A stretch of 64,000 nt of DNA from Linum tenue. Taxonomy: Eukaryota; Streptophyta; Magnoliopsida; Malpighiales; Linaceae. The position numbers and the translations under genes are program-made. Each line of letters starts with the position of its first letter. Positions within the stretch are counted from its first letter, which is position 1. The stretch is from positions 23,781,633 to 23,845,632 of the forward strand of contig CAMGYJ010000009.1 of the NCBI GenBank assembly GCA_946122785.1, read 5' to 3'. Positions 12,501-22,682 of the stretch are shown here, piece by piece. A model generated the notes under the pieces. It had not been told where the DNA came from, did no database searches, and saw nothing but the letters and a program-made list of their open reading frames with translations.

Positions 12501-13752
12501 ATCAGGTGTTGATATTGATGTGTTGAAGGGTGCTGTGTTGCGATATGCAAGGGATTCGAATAACTTGTAAGTTAATGTGTATAGATTTCATACATATGCG
12601 GTTGTTTGTATATATTTTTTTATATAGTGCTTATTAGTACTTTTCTAATGCCGACTGTTTTGTTTGTTATGGATTGTGAAAAATAGGAAGGAACTCCTTT
12701 TCAGTCGTGTTGATGGATACGATTGCTTGTATAGAAAGGACACAAAGACTTTGGCACATGGGCAATGTGTGAGTGTGGATGTTATTGACTGCTATGCTGC
12801 CTATCTGAATCCGGAGCAAGTGAGAAGAGGGCAACTGAAAAGATGGGTGTTCTATTCAGGGCTGGCGGTGAGTTACATTTTCTGCTAGTTCTGGTTTGTT
12901 TTAGGGTTTTTGTGGTGTGCATTATAATACGTCTGGTTTGGTTTAAGGGTTTTGTGTTGTGCATTATAATACGTCTGGTTTGTTTTAGGGTTTTTGTGGT
13001 GTGCATTATAATACGTCTGGTTTGTTTTAGGGTTTTTGTGGTGTGCATTATAATACGTCCGGTTTGTTTTACTGTGTTTATGTTGTGTTCTACCTTGTAG
13101 CAAAAAGTGCAAGCGATAGTGAAAGACTCTGGACCACTGCCTAATTTTTTTGAAGAGACTGGTGAAATTATTACAAGTTGCAAGTGGATACCAGATGGTT
13201 TGGATTTCTCACAATGTGATTATGTATGTATTTTTTTAGTCAGATTCGCTACATTGTTTCATGTGTGTTTTTTCTTCATTGTGCTTTTAGAGTACTGACT
13301 TGTTTTTGTTCTGCATGCAGTGGATATTCCCCCACTGTTCTGATAAACACTACAGGATGTATGTAGTGAATCTGAAGAACAAACGGTATGATTATCTTGA
13401 CAGCCTTTACCCTGACGACCTTGATTCCAAGTTTCGTGCTGTTGCGGATATGGTGGTCCGCTATGCCACAGAATACATTCCTGCCTGTAGACAAGAGCCC
13501 TTCAAATTTGAAGAATTTAAGTGGGTTAGAATGCGAGGGGTGAGACAACGTGGTGGGGTTGACTGTGGTGTTTTTGCTATGAATTTTGCTGAGTTTTGGG
13601 AAGGCAAACTGGAGCCAGCTATGAGGAAGTGGCAAAAACAAATCAATCAGAGGCGGGATGAGATCACATTAACATTGCTGCTGAACGAGGAGAACAGTTT
13701 ACTTGAACAGGTGAAGAAGAAGAGTTTGGAGTTTGATCGCAAGGTGGACTAG
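9599..13752 (+). CDS. Ulp1-like SUMO protease (C48) gene of a MULE, eight coding exons
   Basis: Exons by GT-AG splicing: 9599-10324, 10774-11076, 11467-12054, 12214-12345, 12469-12566, 12687-12867, 13101-13223, 13321-13752. All phases close into one 860-residue frame. Residues 1-40 are Lys-rich (MAPGKKRAVKGKEKEK). Residues 50-240 resemble the N-terminal region usual in plant transposon Ulp1 proteins. Exon 3 is acidic and Asp/Gly-rich. Exon 8 is a C48 cysteine-protease domain with His at about 727 (DKHYRMYVVNL), Asp at about 744 (YDYLDSL) and Cys at about 799 (QRGGVDCGVFAMNF), so the triad and upstream Gln are present. Family role: cleavage of SUMO-like modifiers; what it does for the element is unknown. 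No stop or frameshift was found, unlike the transposase. Introns are T/G-rich and repetitive. Confidence 0.85.
10374..10720 (+). repeat. three tandem copies of a 116-bp unit in intron
   Basis: The phrase TGTTTATTGA recurs at 10381, 10497 and 10613, exactly 116 bp apart, followed by AATGTGGTGTGGTTGAAGAT in copies 2 and 3 and nearly so in copy 1. The third copy decays near 10690. The array lies within the intron between coding exons 1 and 2 of the Ulp1 gene. Confidence 0.9.
12890..13075 (+). repeat. 42-bp tandem repeat array in intron
   Basis: Four full copies and one partial copy of a unit beginning TCTGGTTTGTTTTAGGG and ending ATTATAATACG start at 12890, 12932, 12974, 13016 and 13058, exactly 42 bp apart. 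They fill most of the intron between exons 6 and 7 of the Ulp1 gene. Confidence 0.92.
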
Positions 13753-14775
13753 CTGATTTTAGCATGCATTTGCAAGAACAGTTTCAGATTTCAGTGTGTT
13801 AATATGTGTTTTAGTGTGTTAATGGTGTTGATTAAGGCTATTGTGTTCAGTATCTGAAGTGTTGTGGGTTGATTAAGAAGAATTGTGTTCTTCGTGTATG
13901 GTGTGTATTATAAGACAAGTGGATTGTTTAACGGGTATTGTAGTGTGGTTCATAAGGTTTATAGTTTGGTTCTTTTTCCCGGGGGTTGTACAATGTATGG
14001 TTTGTGTTAGTACATAAGTGGTTTGCTTAATGAGTGTTCTGGAAAGTTTCCATATGTTTGTGGTTTGGTTTTGTTAAGAGGTTTCGTAGTTTGTTTTGTT
14101 TCCTGTATGGTGTGTTTTAGTACATATGTAGTTTGTTTTGCTGTATCTGTGTTATTGTTTGATCAAATATTATCAAAACCTGCAACTGTTCATATTTTTC
14201 TCATAGTTGTCATTGAAATCTAAAAGTTTATGACAGATAAAAAAAACACGGATAACAACAAGGAGACTAATCACTCATTGTTGCTTTTGTAACGCTTGTT
14301 GGCGGCCTGTTCATCAATTCTTTGCTTTCTAGCCCTCTCCAGCGCTACCTCAAGTCCACCTCTTGGCCTCTTCTTTGATTTTCATGGGTCTTTTCGAGCC
14401 TTGAATCCCTTCACATTGGCATATTTGTCATTTGTAGCTGAAGCAGCAGCGCTTTGTGAGGGTGATGTACTGGTGGTTCCATCTGTTGAAAAAGCAATAT
14501 GCAAGATACTGGTGAACATAAGTAGGGATTAAGCAATTAGTGGATTGGATTAAGATGTTTATGGTTTGCATTAGATCATTAGTGGCTTGGATTAAGCAAT
14601 TACTGGTGAATATAAGTAGGGATGCTAACAAGATGTGTGAAATTACCAGGTACTGTTTGCTGAGTTTCTTGAGTCTGAAGGCTTTGGAAAGCTAGTTTAG
14701 TGAGCTCTGCAATCTTTTCTTTAACCATTAAGAAGACCTTGTCATTCATTGAGACTTTTGTTGCTAGGATAACTG

Positions 14776-15360
14776 TTGGGCATATGACTCGGACCTAACC
14801 GCGCCAAAGGAACACATCGCGACCGAAGACCCCCCAGTGTGGTTCGCCACGTCCCGGCGCGAGAAGCTCGAGCGCGGAACAAGCCACGCGCATGTGAAAA
14901 GATCATAGCGCGGACCAGACCAAAGGGATGTGGAAAGCGTCATCTCACTCCCCGAGGGGTAGTCACATAGGGCCCTAAACATAGCCCTAGATAAGTCTCT
15001 GACACGTCCTAGGTAGAAGCATGGCCTAAACCCTTAGTATGTCAGTAGTCACATCACTGTACCCTCATATGAGTCAACCACTCACCCACCACCATGTAGC
15101 CTATAAATATGGCATTTACTACGGTGGGTGAGGGGATCGCATTTTGGACATTCTATCTCTATGAATATCGACTTCTCTCTCTAGAAACTCGAATTCTCCC
15201 TATCTCATCCTCTCATCCTCATCAGTCTGATTCCCCCAGTCCCCGTTACCCGCAAGATCATAGATTTCCCCCTTTGTTCGCTCTTCTTGACCCACATCAT
15301 TCTCCGAACCTCACTCCTACACTCAGTTAGGTTCAAACACATTCTGTTGGAAGATGACAT
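14776..15360 (+). repeat. LTR-like segment with TATA box inside the transposase gene
   Basis: This block of different composition begins TGTTGGGCATATGACTCGG and contains CCTATAAATATGG at about 15100, followed by a CT-rich leader-like region. It resembles a solo LTR or TRIM. The right boundary and a TSD could not be fixed, so the class is tentative. A second copy lies at about 20118-20706 within the duplicated region. Confidence 0.45.
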
Positions 15361-15399
15361 ACAACATACAATCATTCATAAGCATCTTGTCTACATTAA

Positions 15400-15670
15400 T
15401 GATTTTATGGTATGTATTGTACTGTTTGTAGTGCGGATTGTGGGATTTATGGGTTATTTTAAGTCGTGTGTGGTGTGGATTGTGGTGTTTATGGGTTGTA
15501 TTAGGTGGTCTATGGTGTGGATTGTAGGGTTTTTGGGTTGGTTTAGGTGGTATATGGGTTGTTTAAGCTTGTGCGGTGTGCATTGTGGAGTTTATGGTTT
15601 GGATTAGGTGGTCTGTGGTGTGGATTGTAGGGTTTTTGGGTTGGTTTAGGTGGTATCTGGGTTGTATTCA
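15400..15670 (+). repeat. T/G-rich degenerate repeat block
   Basis: Repeated GTGTGGATTGT and TTTATGGGTTG words with a loose period of 25-30 bp. The 59-bp stretch around TAGGGTTTTTGGGTTGG occurs twice (about 15526 and 15629). The block is copied at 20746-21015. Confidence 0.75.
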
Positions 15671-16539
15671 ACTGTTCTGTGGATGCATTCTATAGTATAA
15701 AAATTTCAAATAAAGAAAGTAATACGTACATGTTGTTTGGGACTGTGTTTGCCATTTGATAATCCATGTCCATTTCGTCTGATCTTTTCCGTTCGAGCAA
15801 CTTGTTGAAGTATGTGAAGAACTCAACTAGGTTGTCATCTGGTTGAAGGTAGTTTCGGAGGTTGCTGTTACAAGACTCACTCAGCTGCGAGCTTCGCATA
15901 CCAGCTGTGAAGTGGTCCTTAATCCATGCTGAAGACCACTGTTTCCTCACCTTGTAAATTGAATCCAACCAGTTCCTTGGATTGGTGCCTTCTTCTGGAT
16001 AATATGTGTCTAGCAACCTTGACCAATTGTACTCAAATTCTTCCTCATTTTCTACTCCAAAAGTGACATATTTCAGATCTTCTAGAATGTTTGTGTTTGT
16101 GGTGTCGAGATGCTTCATTGCATTCTGCTTGATATGAAAAGTACACAAGCCAAGGAATGCTTCAAGAATGACGGATCTAATCCCAGCGGCGATTGCAGCA
16201 GCTTGGTCGGTGAATATTGATGTTGGTCGGATGCCTGGCATACATTTCAAGAATGCATCGAACAACCACTTGAATGTAGCGGTTGTTTCATCATATAGGA
16301 GAGCAGCCCCGAAGATGCAAAGTGCACGATGGTGGTTGAAGCCAACAAACAAAGCTGTAATTAAAAAAAAAAAAGAACAACATAGAATTAAACATTGAAA
16401 CAAACAAAGACTGTCTTTTATGATATATATAGTGTGCTTCAGGACGCTTTTAGTATGGTTTAGGAGGTTTGTGGTATGCATTGCGTAATGTTTTATATGC
16501 ATTCAATTTCGAAATATCAAGAAAATTATCTAGTGCAAG

Positions 16540-16745
16540 GAATACTTCTTAATGCAAACCACAAACCTTCTAATGCACACCACAAATCTTATAAAACAGA
16601 CCACAAACCTCACAAAGCAAACCAAAATATTTGCGGAAGCAGACCAGAAACCTATTAATGCAAACCACAAACCTCACAAAGAAAACCACAAACCTCACAA
16701 AGCAAACCACAACATTTGCAAAATCACACCAGAAACCTCCTAATG
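16540..16745 (-). repeat. intron repeat block, T/G-rich on the transposase sense strand
   Basis: On the minus strand this intron repeats AGGTTTGTGGTTTGCATTA-type words seven or eight times. On the plus strand it reads ATGCAAACCACAAACCT. The Helitron copy (21900-22070) lacks one unit of about 24 bp. Confidence 0.85.
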
Positions 16746-17588
16746 CATTGTGTAATGTTTGGTATGCATTCAACTTCGAAATCTCAAGAAAATTAACTAG
16801 TGCAAGGAATACTGACCTAGTGGACGATAATTCTGGTTTGTCCTGTATGTGGTGTCGAAGCTGATCGTATCTCCGAAGCAACTGTAGTCAAACCGCATTC
16901 TTGCATCAGCCCAGAATATACTTGCAATATCTTCATTACTATCTACCTCAATTTCATAGAAGAATGATGGATTCTTGTAAGCTTCCTGGCAAAAATGTTC
17001 AAGAAGTATAGTTGCTTTGCCTGGTTTCATTGATTTCTGCCTTGTCCCTGTGATATAGTTCTTCAGATCATGAGGGGTAAAAGGTACATTCTCCCTCCCC
17101 CTGAAGTTGTGGTGAACAACTCATATGATTTCCGTAGTGAAACTCCACAATCTGCATGCACTTTTGCGACCATTGCATGCATTTCTGAGATCCCCTTGTT
17201 CGGCCTCAAGAGATGTTTGAATTTTGGAGGGAGGAGATCATGGTTGTGTTCTGTTATCCACTTGTCCAGCAGCCATTCATCCTTCTCGATATCATATCTG
17301 AATTTGATTATAGCTGGGCAGCCAACTCTAGTTTCTGGTACAGCACGTTGATAAGCCTTGACATCTATTGATCCTTTATTCTTGGGATTTGACTTGCTTC
17401 TGGTCTTGTATCATTCTTTGCTGCAGCAATACCTAGCATATCGTGCTTTTTTGGTTGGCCGTCTTTTTGTATAACGTTTGACAGCTCCCATGTCCCTCAC
17501 GCTGAAGCCAAGATCGTGAGCATAGTTCTTGTAGAATTGTTTTGCTTCCTCAATGGTTTTGAATGCCAACCCCAAACTAGTGTAGTCT

Positions 17589-17634
17589 GACTCGGACCTG
17601 TTTTTTTTTTTTTGACAACGACTCGGACCTGTTT
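17589..17634 (-). mobile_element. micro-insertion with 15-bp duplication and A tail
   Basis: GACTCGGACCTGTTT occurs at 17589-17603 and again at 17620-17634, flanking 16 nt that on the minus strand read GTTGTC followed by ten A. A duplication of this length plus an A tail is the signature of LINE-machinery retrotransposition, here almost fully 5'-truncated. The 31 added bases shift the transposase frame. Confidence 0.65.
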
Positions 17635-17677
17635 GATGTCACACCTGTAAGCAATGATGAAAGAAATGAGCACTTGA

Positions 17678-18303
17678 TCATTTCATCTTGCGATAATATT
17701 TACTAGAAAAGTGAAAAGTGGTTTGCATTGTAGTTATTCATGATGCTTTTATGACATTTATGGTTTGCATTACAGTGTATGATCTTTTTTACAAACAGAT
17801 TGCGGAATGTAACGATTTACGTTTTAATGGTGTGTATTGAAGGTGTTTTGGTGCATTTAAGAAGTATTGTGGTTTGTTTTTAAAGTGCTTTGGTTGATTG
17901 TCTCTTTTTTTACTGTGGTTTGTTTTGGGAAGAATGTGGTGTGTTTGGCGATGCTTTTGGTATCGTTTGTGGGATTTTTGTGGGCGGTTTAATCATTTCA
18001 TCTTGCGATGATATTTGCTAGAAAAGTGAAAAGTGGTTTGCATTGTAGTTATTCATGATTCTTTTATAATATTTATGGTTTGCATTACAGTGTGCTTTTT
18101 TTTACAAACAGATTGCGGAATGTAACGATTTAGGTTTTAATGGTGTGCATTGGAGGTGTTTTGGTGCGTTTAAGAAGTATTGTGGTTTGTTTTTAAAGTG
18201 TTTTGGTTGATTGTCTTTTTTTTCATGTGGTTTGTTTTGGGAAGAATGTGGTGTGTTTGGCGATGCTTTTGGTATCGTTTGTGGGATTTTTGTGGGCGGT
18301 TTG
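17678..18303 (+). repeat. 315-bp tandem duplication upstream of transposase
   Basis: TTTCATCTTGCGAT starts at 17681 and 17996, 315 bp apart. Both copies run through GAAAAGTGGTTTGCATTG and end near GGGATTTTTGTGGGCGGTTT. They lie within the intron between transposase exons 1 and 2. Confidence 0.88.
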
Positions 18304-18571
18304 ATTGGTAGTGCTTATGATATGGTAAATGGCTTGTATAAGCGTGATTGTGGTGCTCATTGCAAGAAAACAGGAAGGATTGAGTTGAGCGTACCTTCTT
18401 CTTGTTCATTGTTGCCACTGTTGGTGGAAATAGAGGTTTCCAGCTGATATCGAACTTCTGTTGCATTGTCAGAAGATGTTGCAATTTGCAGGAGTTCTTG
18501 AGCATCTACAGAACCAACAGAAACTTCATCTACACGATTCAAGTCCATCGTCAATGTCTTAGCTGCGATAA

Positions 18572-18765
18572 GGAGCTTGCTCCGCCGTCGCCGTCGTTGC
18601 TGTAGCTGCTGCGATCAGATCTCGTCGCCGCCGTTGCTGTAGCTGCTGCGATCAGGATCTCGTCGCCGCTGTTGCTGTAGCTGCTGCGATCAGGATCTCG
18701 TCGCCGGCGTTGCTGTTGCTGCTGCGATCAGGATCTCGTCGCCGCCGTTGCGTCGCTGCCGTGAG
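18572..18765. repeat. 38-bp GC-rich tandem repeats in transposase leader
   Basis: A unit containing GCTGCTGCGATCAGGATCTC recurs about four times (anchors 18611, 18648, 18686 and 18724; 37-38 bp period). It lies just upstream of the transposase ATG at 18548 and probably belongs to its promoter or 5' UTR. Confidence 0.85.
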
Positions 18766-19026
18766 GATTCGTCGCCCTCGTTCAGCCTCGGCGCCGCGCG
18801 ATTGGACAGAGAATAAAGTGGGGAGAGAGAAACGAGCTGGAAATTTTCGGACAAAAGGAGCTGGTAATTTTCGGTAAGACAAAAATACCCTTCCTTTGTA
18901 TTTTACCCTAGTCAACGCATGAATTTCAAAAGTATGCAGAATGGTGGGTTCTTATTGGTCCACCTATGTTGTTGTTACAATAACAACAAATATGGTGTTG
19001 TCACCATATCCGGTCCCCTATACATG

Positions 19027-19661
19027 TCTCATTGATCCATGAATTGAAACATGTACCATATATACTAGGTGTAGCATGCAGCTGATTGCTGGAGTTATTT
19101 GTTAAATGCATTATTACAAGTGCAACTGTTACTCTAAAATCTGTTTGTTTGAGTTGTACGTGTGTAAAATGATAAAGCATGATGAGAGTCCTGGCATGGC
19201 ATGGCATGGCATGTCGGAGAGGAGGAAGTGGGAGTTGCATCCCATCGATCGCGTTAGTAGGTCGCTTTCCCTAATCCTAATGCATCAGATTCGTTCATAT
19301 ATATATATATGGCTTGGCTTCATATATATATATGGCTTGGCTTCTCCAGAATACAAAATTCGTTGGTGGTTCATATATAAAAATAAAGTTTTTTAATTAA
19401 GTGGTCTTCATCGCGTTAGTTTGATTTAGACATACCAGATTTTTATTTTTTTTGGATTGAATCGCATTGTTCAATAAATTCAGAAGATGGAATCTCACAT
19501 TTGCATTGGAAAAGACTATTGTGTTATATTTTTTCAGGGTGAGATATGTTGATTCTTATAGTTAAATGCTAATTAAAAGGTTCGAATATGGAACTTTCAT
19601 ATTTAAATCTAGTGATATAATCAGTAGGTCAATTCCTTGTTCATAAGACTTTTATGTTATA
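19027..19661. other. intergenic between MULE and Helitron
   Basis: No gene recognised. Simple repeats only: GGCATGGCATGGCATGGCATG (about 19194) and a duplicated TA-run followed by GGCTTGGCTTC (about 19297-19345). Confidence 0.55.
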
Positions 19662-22600
19662 CTAGCATTGTGCCCGGCCCGTTGGCCGGGTGTCGTACAG
19701 AACCTGTAGGTGAAATTTGTTTTCTTCAATATGAAGAACAAAGGAAGCATTGAACAACATAATTTGTATTTGTCATTTGTAGCTGAAGCAGCAGCGCTTT
19801 GTGAGGGTGATGTACTGGTGGTTCCATCTGTTGAAAAAGCAATATGCAAGATACTGGTGAACATAAGTAGGGATTAAGCAATTAGTGGATTGGATTAAGA
19901 TGTTTATGGTTTGCATTAGATCATTAGTGGCTTGGATTAAGCAATTACTGGTGAATATAAGTAGGGATGCTAACAAGATGTGTGAAATTACCAGGTACTG
20001 TTTGCTGAGTTTCTTGAGTCTGAAGGCTTTGGAAAGCTAGTTTAGTGAGCTCTGCAATCTTTTCCTTAACCATTAAGAAGACCTTGTCATTCATTGAGAC
20101 TTTTGTTGCTAGGATAACTGTTGGGCATATGACTCGGACCTAACCGCGCCAAAGGAACACATCGCGACCGAAGACCCCCCAGTGTGGTTCGCCACGTCCT
20201 GGCGCGAGAAGCTCGAGCGCGGAACAAGCCACGCGCATGTGAAAAGATCATAGCGCGGACCAGACCAAAGGGATGTGGAAAGCGTCATCTCACTCCCCGA
20301 GGGGTAGTCACATCAGGGCCCTAAACATAGCCCTAGATAAGTCTCTGACACGTCCTAGGTAGAAGCATGGCCTAAACCCTTAGTATGTCAGTAGTCACAT
20401 CACTGTACCCTCATATGAGTCAACCACTCACCCACCACCATGTAGCCTATAAATATGGCATTTACTACGGTGGGTGAGGGGATCGCATTTTGGACATTCT
20501 ATCTCTATGAATATCGACTTCTCTCTCTAGAAACTCGAATTCTCCCTATCTCATCCTCTCATCCTCATCAGTCTGATTCCCCCAGTCCCCGTTACCCGCA
20601 AGATCATAGATTTCCCCCTTTGTTCGCTCTTCTTGACCCACATCATTCTCCGAACCTCACTCCTACACTCAGTTAGGTTCAAACACATTCTGTTGGAAGA
20701 TGACATACAACATACAATCATTCATAAGCATCTTGTCTACATTAATGATTTTATGGTATGTATTGTACTGTTTGTAGTGCGAATTGTGGGATTTATGGGT
20801 TATTTTAAGTCGTGTGTGGTGTGGATTGTGGTGTTTATGGGTTGTATTAGGTGGTCTATGGTGTGGATTGTAGGGTTTTTGGGTTGGTTTAGGTGGTATA
20901 TGGGTTGTTTAAGCTTGTGCGGTGTGCATTGTGGAGTTTATGGTTTGGATTAGGTGGTCTGTGGTGTGGATTGTAGGGTTTTTGGGTTGGTTTAGGTGGT
21001 ATCTGGGTTGTATTCAACTGTTCTGTGGATGCATTCTATAGTATAAAAATTTCAAATAAAGAAAGTAATACGTACATGTTGTTTGGGACTGTGTTTGCCA
21101 TTTGATAATCCATGTCCATTTCGTCTGATCTTTTCCGTTCGAGCAACTTGTTGAAGTATGTGAAGAACTCAACTAGGTTGTCATCTGGTTGAAGGTAGTT
21201 TCGGAGGTTGTTGTTACAAGACTCACTCAGCTGCGAGCTTCGCATACCAGCTGTGAAGTGGTCCTTAATCCATGCTGAAGACCACTGTTTCCTCACCTTG
21301 TAAATTGAATCCAACCAGTTCCTTGGATTGGTGCCTTCTTCTGGATAATATGTGTCTAGCAACCTTGACCAATTGTACTCAAATTCTTCCTCATTTTCTA
21401 CTCCAAAAGTGACATATTTCAGATCTTCTAGAATGTTTGTGTTTGTGGTGTCGAGATGCTTCATTGCATTCTGCTTGATATGAAAAGTACACAAGCCAAG
21501 GAATGCTTCAAGAATGACGGATCTAATCCCAGCGGCGATTGCAGCAGCTTGGTCGGTGAATATTGATGTTGGTCGGATGCCTGACATACATTTCAAGAAT
21601 GCATCGAACAACCACTTGAATGTAGCGGTTGTTTCATCATATAGGAGAGCAGCCCCGAAGATGCAAAGTGCACGATGGTGGTTGAAGCCAACAAACAAAG
21701 CTGTAATTTAAAAAAAAAAAAAAGAACAACATAGAATTAAACATTGAAACAAACAAAGACTGTCTTTTATGATATATATAGTGTGCTTCAGGACGCTTTT
21801 AGTATGGTTTAGGAGGTTTGTGGTATGCATTGCGTAATGTTTTATATGCATTCAATTTCGAAATATCAAGAAAATTATCTAGTGCAAGGAATACTTCTTA
21901 ATGCAAACCACAAACCTTCTAATGCACACCACAAATCTTATAAAACAGACCACAAACCTCACAAAGCAAACCACAATATTTGCGGAAGCAGACCAGAAAC
22001 CTATTAATGCAAACCACAAACCTCACAAAGCAAACCACAACATTTGCAAAATCACACCAGAAACCTCCTAATGCATTGTGTAATGTTTGGTATGCATTCA
22101 ACTTCGAAATCTCAAGAAAATTAACTAGTGCAAGGAATACTGACCTAGTGGACGATAATTCTGGTTTGTCCTGTATGTGGTGTCGAAGCTGATCGTATCT
22201 CCGAAGCAACTGTAGTCAAACCGCATTCTTGCATCAGCCCAGAATATACTTGCAATATCTTCATTACTATCTACCTCAATTTCATAGAAGAATGATGGAT
22301 TCTTGTAAGCTTCCTGGCGAAAATGTTCAAGAAGTATAGTTGCTTTGCCTGGTTTCATTGATTTCTGCCTTGTCCCTGTGATATAGTTCTTCAGATCATG
22401 AGGGGTAAAAGGTACATTCTCCCTCCCCCTGAAGTTGTGGTGAACAACTCATATGATTTCCGTAGTGAAACTCCACAATCTGCATGCACTTTTGCGACCA
22501 TTGCATGCATTTCTGAGATCCCCTTGTTCGACCTCAAGAGATGTTTGAATTTTGGAGGGAGGAGATCATTGTTGTGTTCTGTTATCCAATTGTCCAGCAG

Positions 22601-22682
22601 CCATTCATCCTTCTCGATACCATATCAAAAAAAATTTCACCATGATCGGATAATCGAGCACAAAGTTACGTTTTTTTAAAGA
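19662..22682 (-). mobile_element. Helitron with captured MULE transposase fragment
   Basis: On the minus strand the 5' end is TCTTTAAAAAAACG (22682 leftward), preceded by host A. The 3' end is a hairpin (CCCGGCC, AACG loop region, GGCCGGG), about 10 nt, then CTAG at 19665-19662, followed by host T. TC start, hairpin, CTAG and A-T insertion site fit the Helitron pattern. Positions 19767-22626 duplicate 14422-17308 of the neighbouring MULE. No RepHel gene is present, so it is non-autonomous. The 5' terminus resembles that of the second Helitron at 42815 (TCTTTAAAAC). Confidence 0.72.
19767..22626 (-). pseudogene. captured partial copy of the MULE transposase
   Basis: Near-identical to 14422-17308, including the LTR-like insert, the intron repeats and the G-run frameshift. 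It lacks the N-terminal FAR1 region and the basic C-terminal tail. I noticed only a few differences by eye (for example CGGATTG to CGAATTG, GGCATAC to GACATAC, and loss of one intron repeat unit). It still reads through the DTTYRTNQNYRPL and FTDQAAAIAAGI catalytic segments. Confidence 0.9.

Larger units (their letters stand above)
14271..18548 (-). pseudogene. FAR1/MULE-type transposase gene, disabled
   Basis: Minus-strand exons: 18395-18548 (N-terminus MDLNRVDEVSVGS), 16817-17644 (FAR1-like DNA-binding region, AFKTIEEAKQFYKNYA, then ISFDTTYRTNQNYRPL with the first catalytic Asp), 15730-16354 (LFVGFNHHRALCIFGAALLY, then SIFTDQAAAIAAGI with the second Asp, and a Glu-rich segment), about 14647-14775, and 14271-14482 (basic tail). 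Lesions: TGA at 17411-17413 after CCSKE; a frameshift in the G-run at about 17094-17105; a 31-nt insertion at about 17604-17634; TGA at 14392-14394 in the tail. No SWIM zinc-finger exon was found, and an LTR-like segment sits where it should be. The gene converges on the Ulp1 gene. Confidence 0.8.
8514..19017. mobile_element. Ulp1-bearing Mutator-like element (MULE), 10.5 kb
   Basis: The ends read GGCTCCGGATA (left) and TATCCGGTCCC (right), imperfect inverted repeats. Similarity continues about 50 bp inward through CAACACC and TGTTGTTATT-TAACAACA blocks. Flanks are CTACACATG (8505-8513) and CTATACATG (19018-19026), a 9-bp TSD with one mismatch, typical of Mutator. Inside are a plus-strand Ulp1-type protease gene and a convergent minus-strand FAR1/MULE transposase gene, with 519 bp between their 3' ends. 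MULEs carrying Ulp1-like genes (the Kaonashi and CUMULE groups) are known in plants; this appears to be a relative. Confidence 0.85.

Noticed and set aside
12890..13075. CRISPR-like array
   Set aside because: Repeats are head-to-tail with no unique spacers and sit in a plant intron.
15287..15607. 106-codon ORF rich in VVCIVGFMG-like words, duplicated at 20633-20953
   Set aside because: It is the translation of the T/G-rich degenerate repeat, with no domain or codon signal.
17411..17413. TGA in the transposase as selenocysteine or recoding
   Set aside because: Plants do not use selenocysteine and the gene has other lesions; a GGA-to-TGA mutation is simpler.
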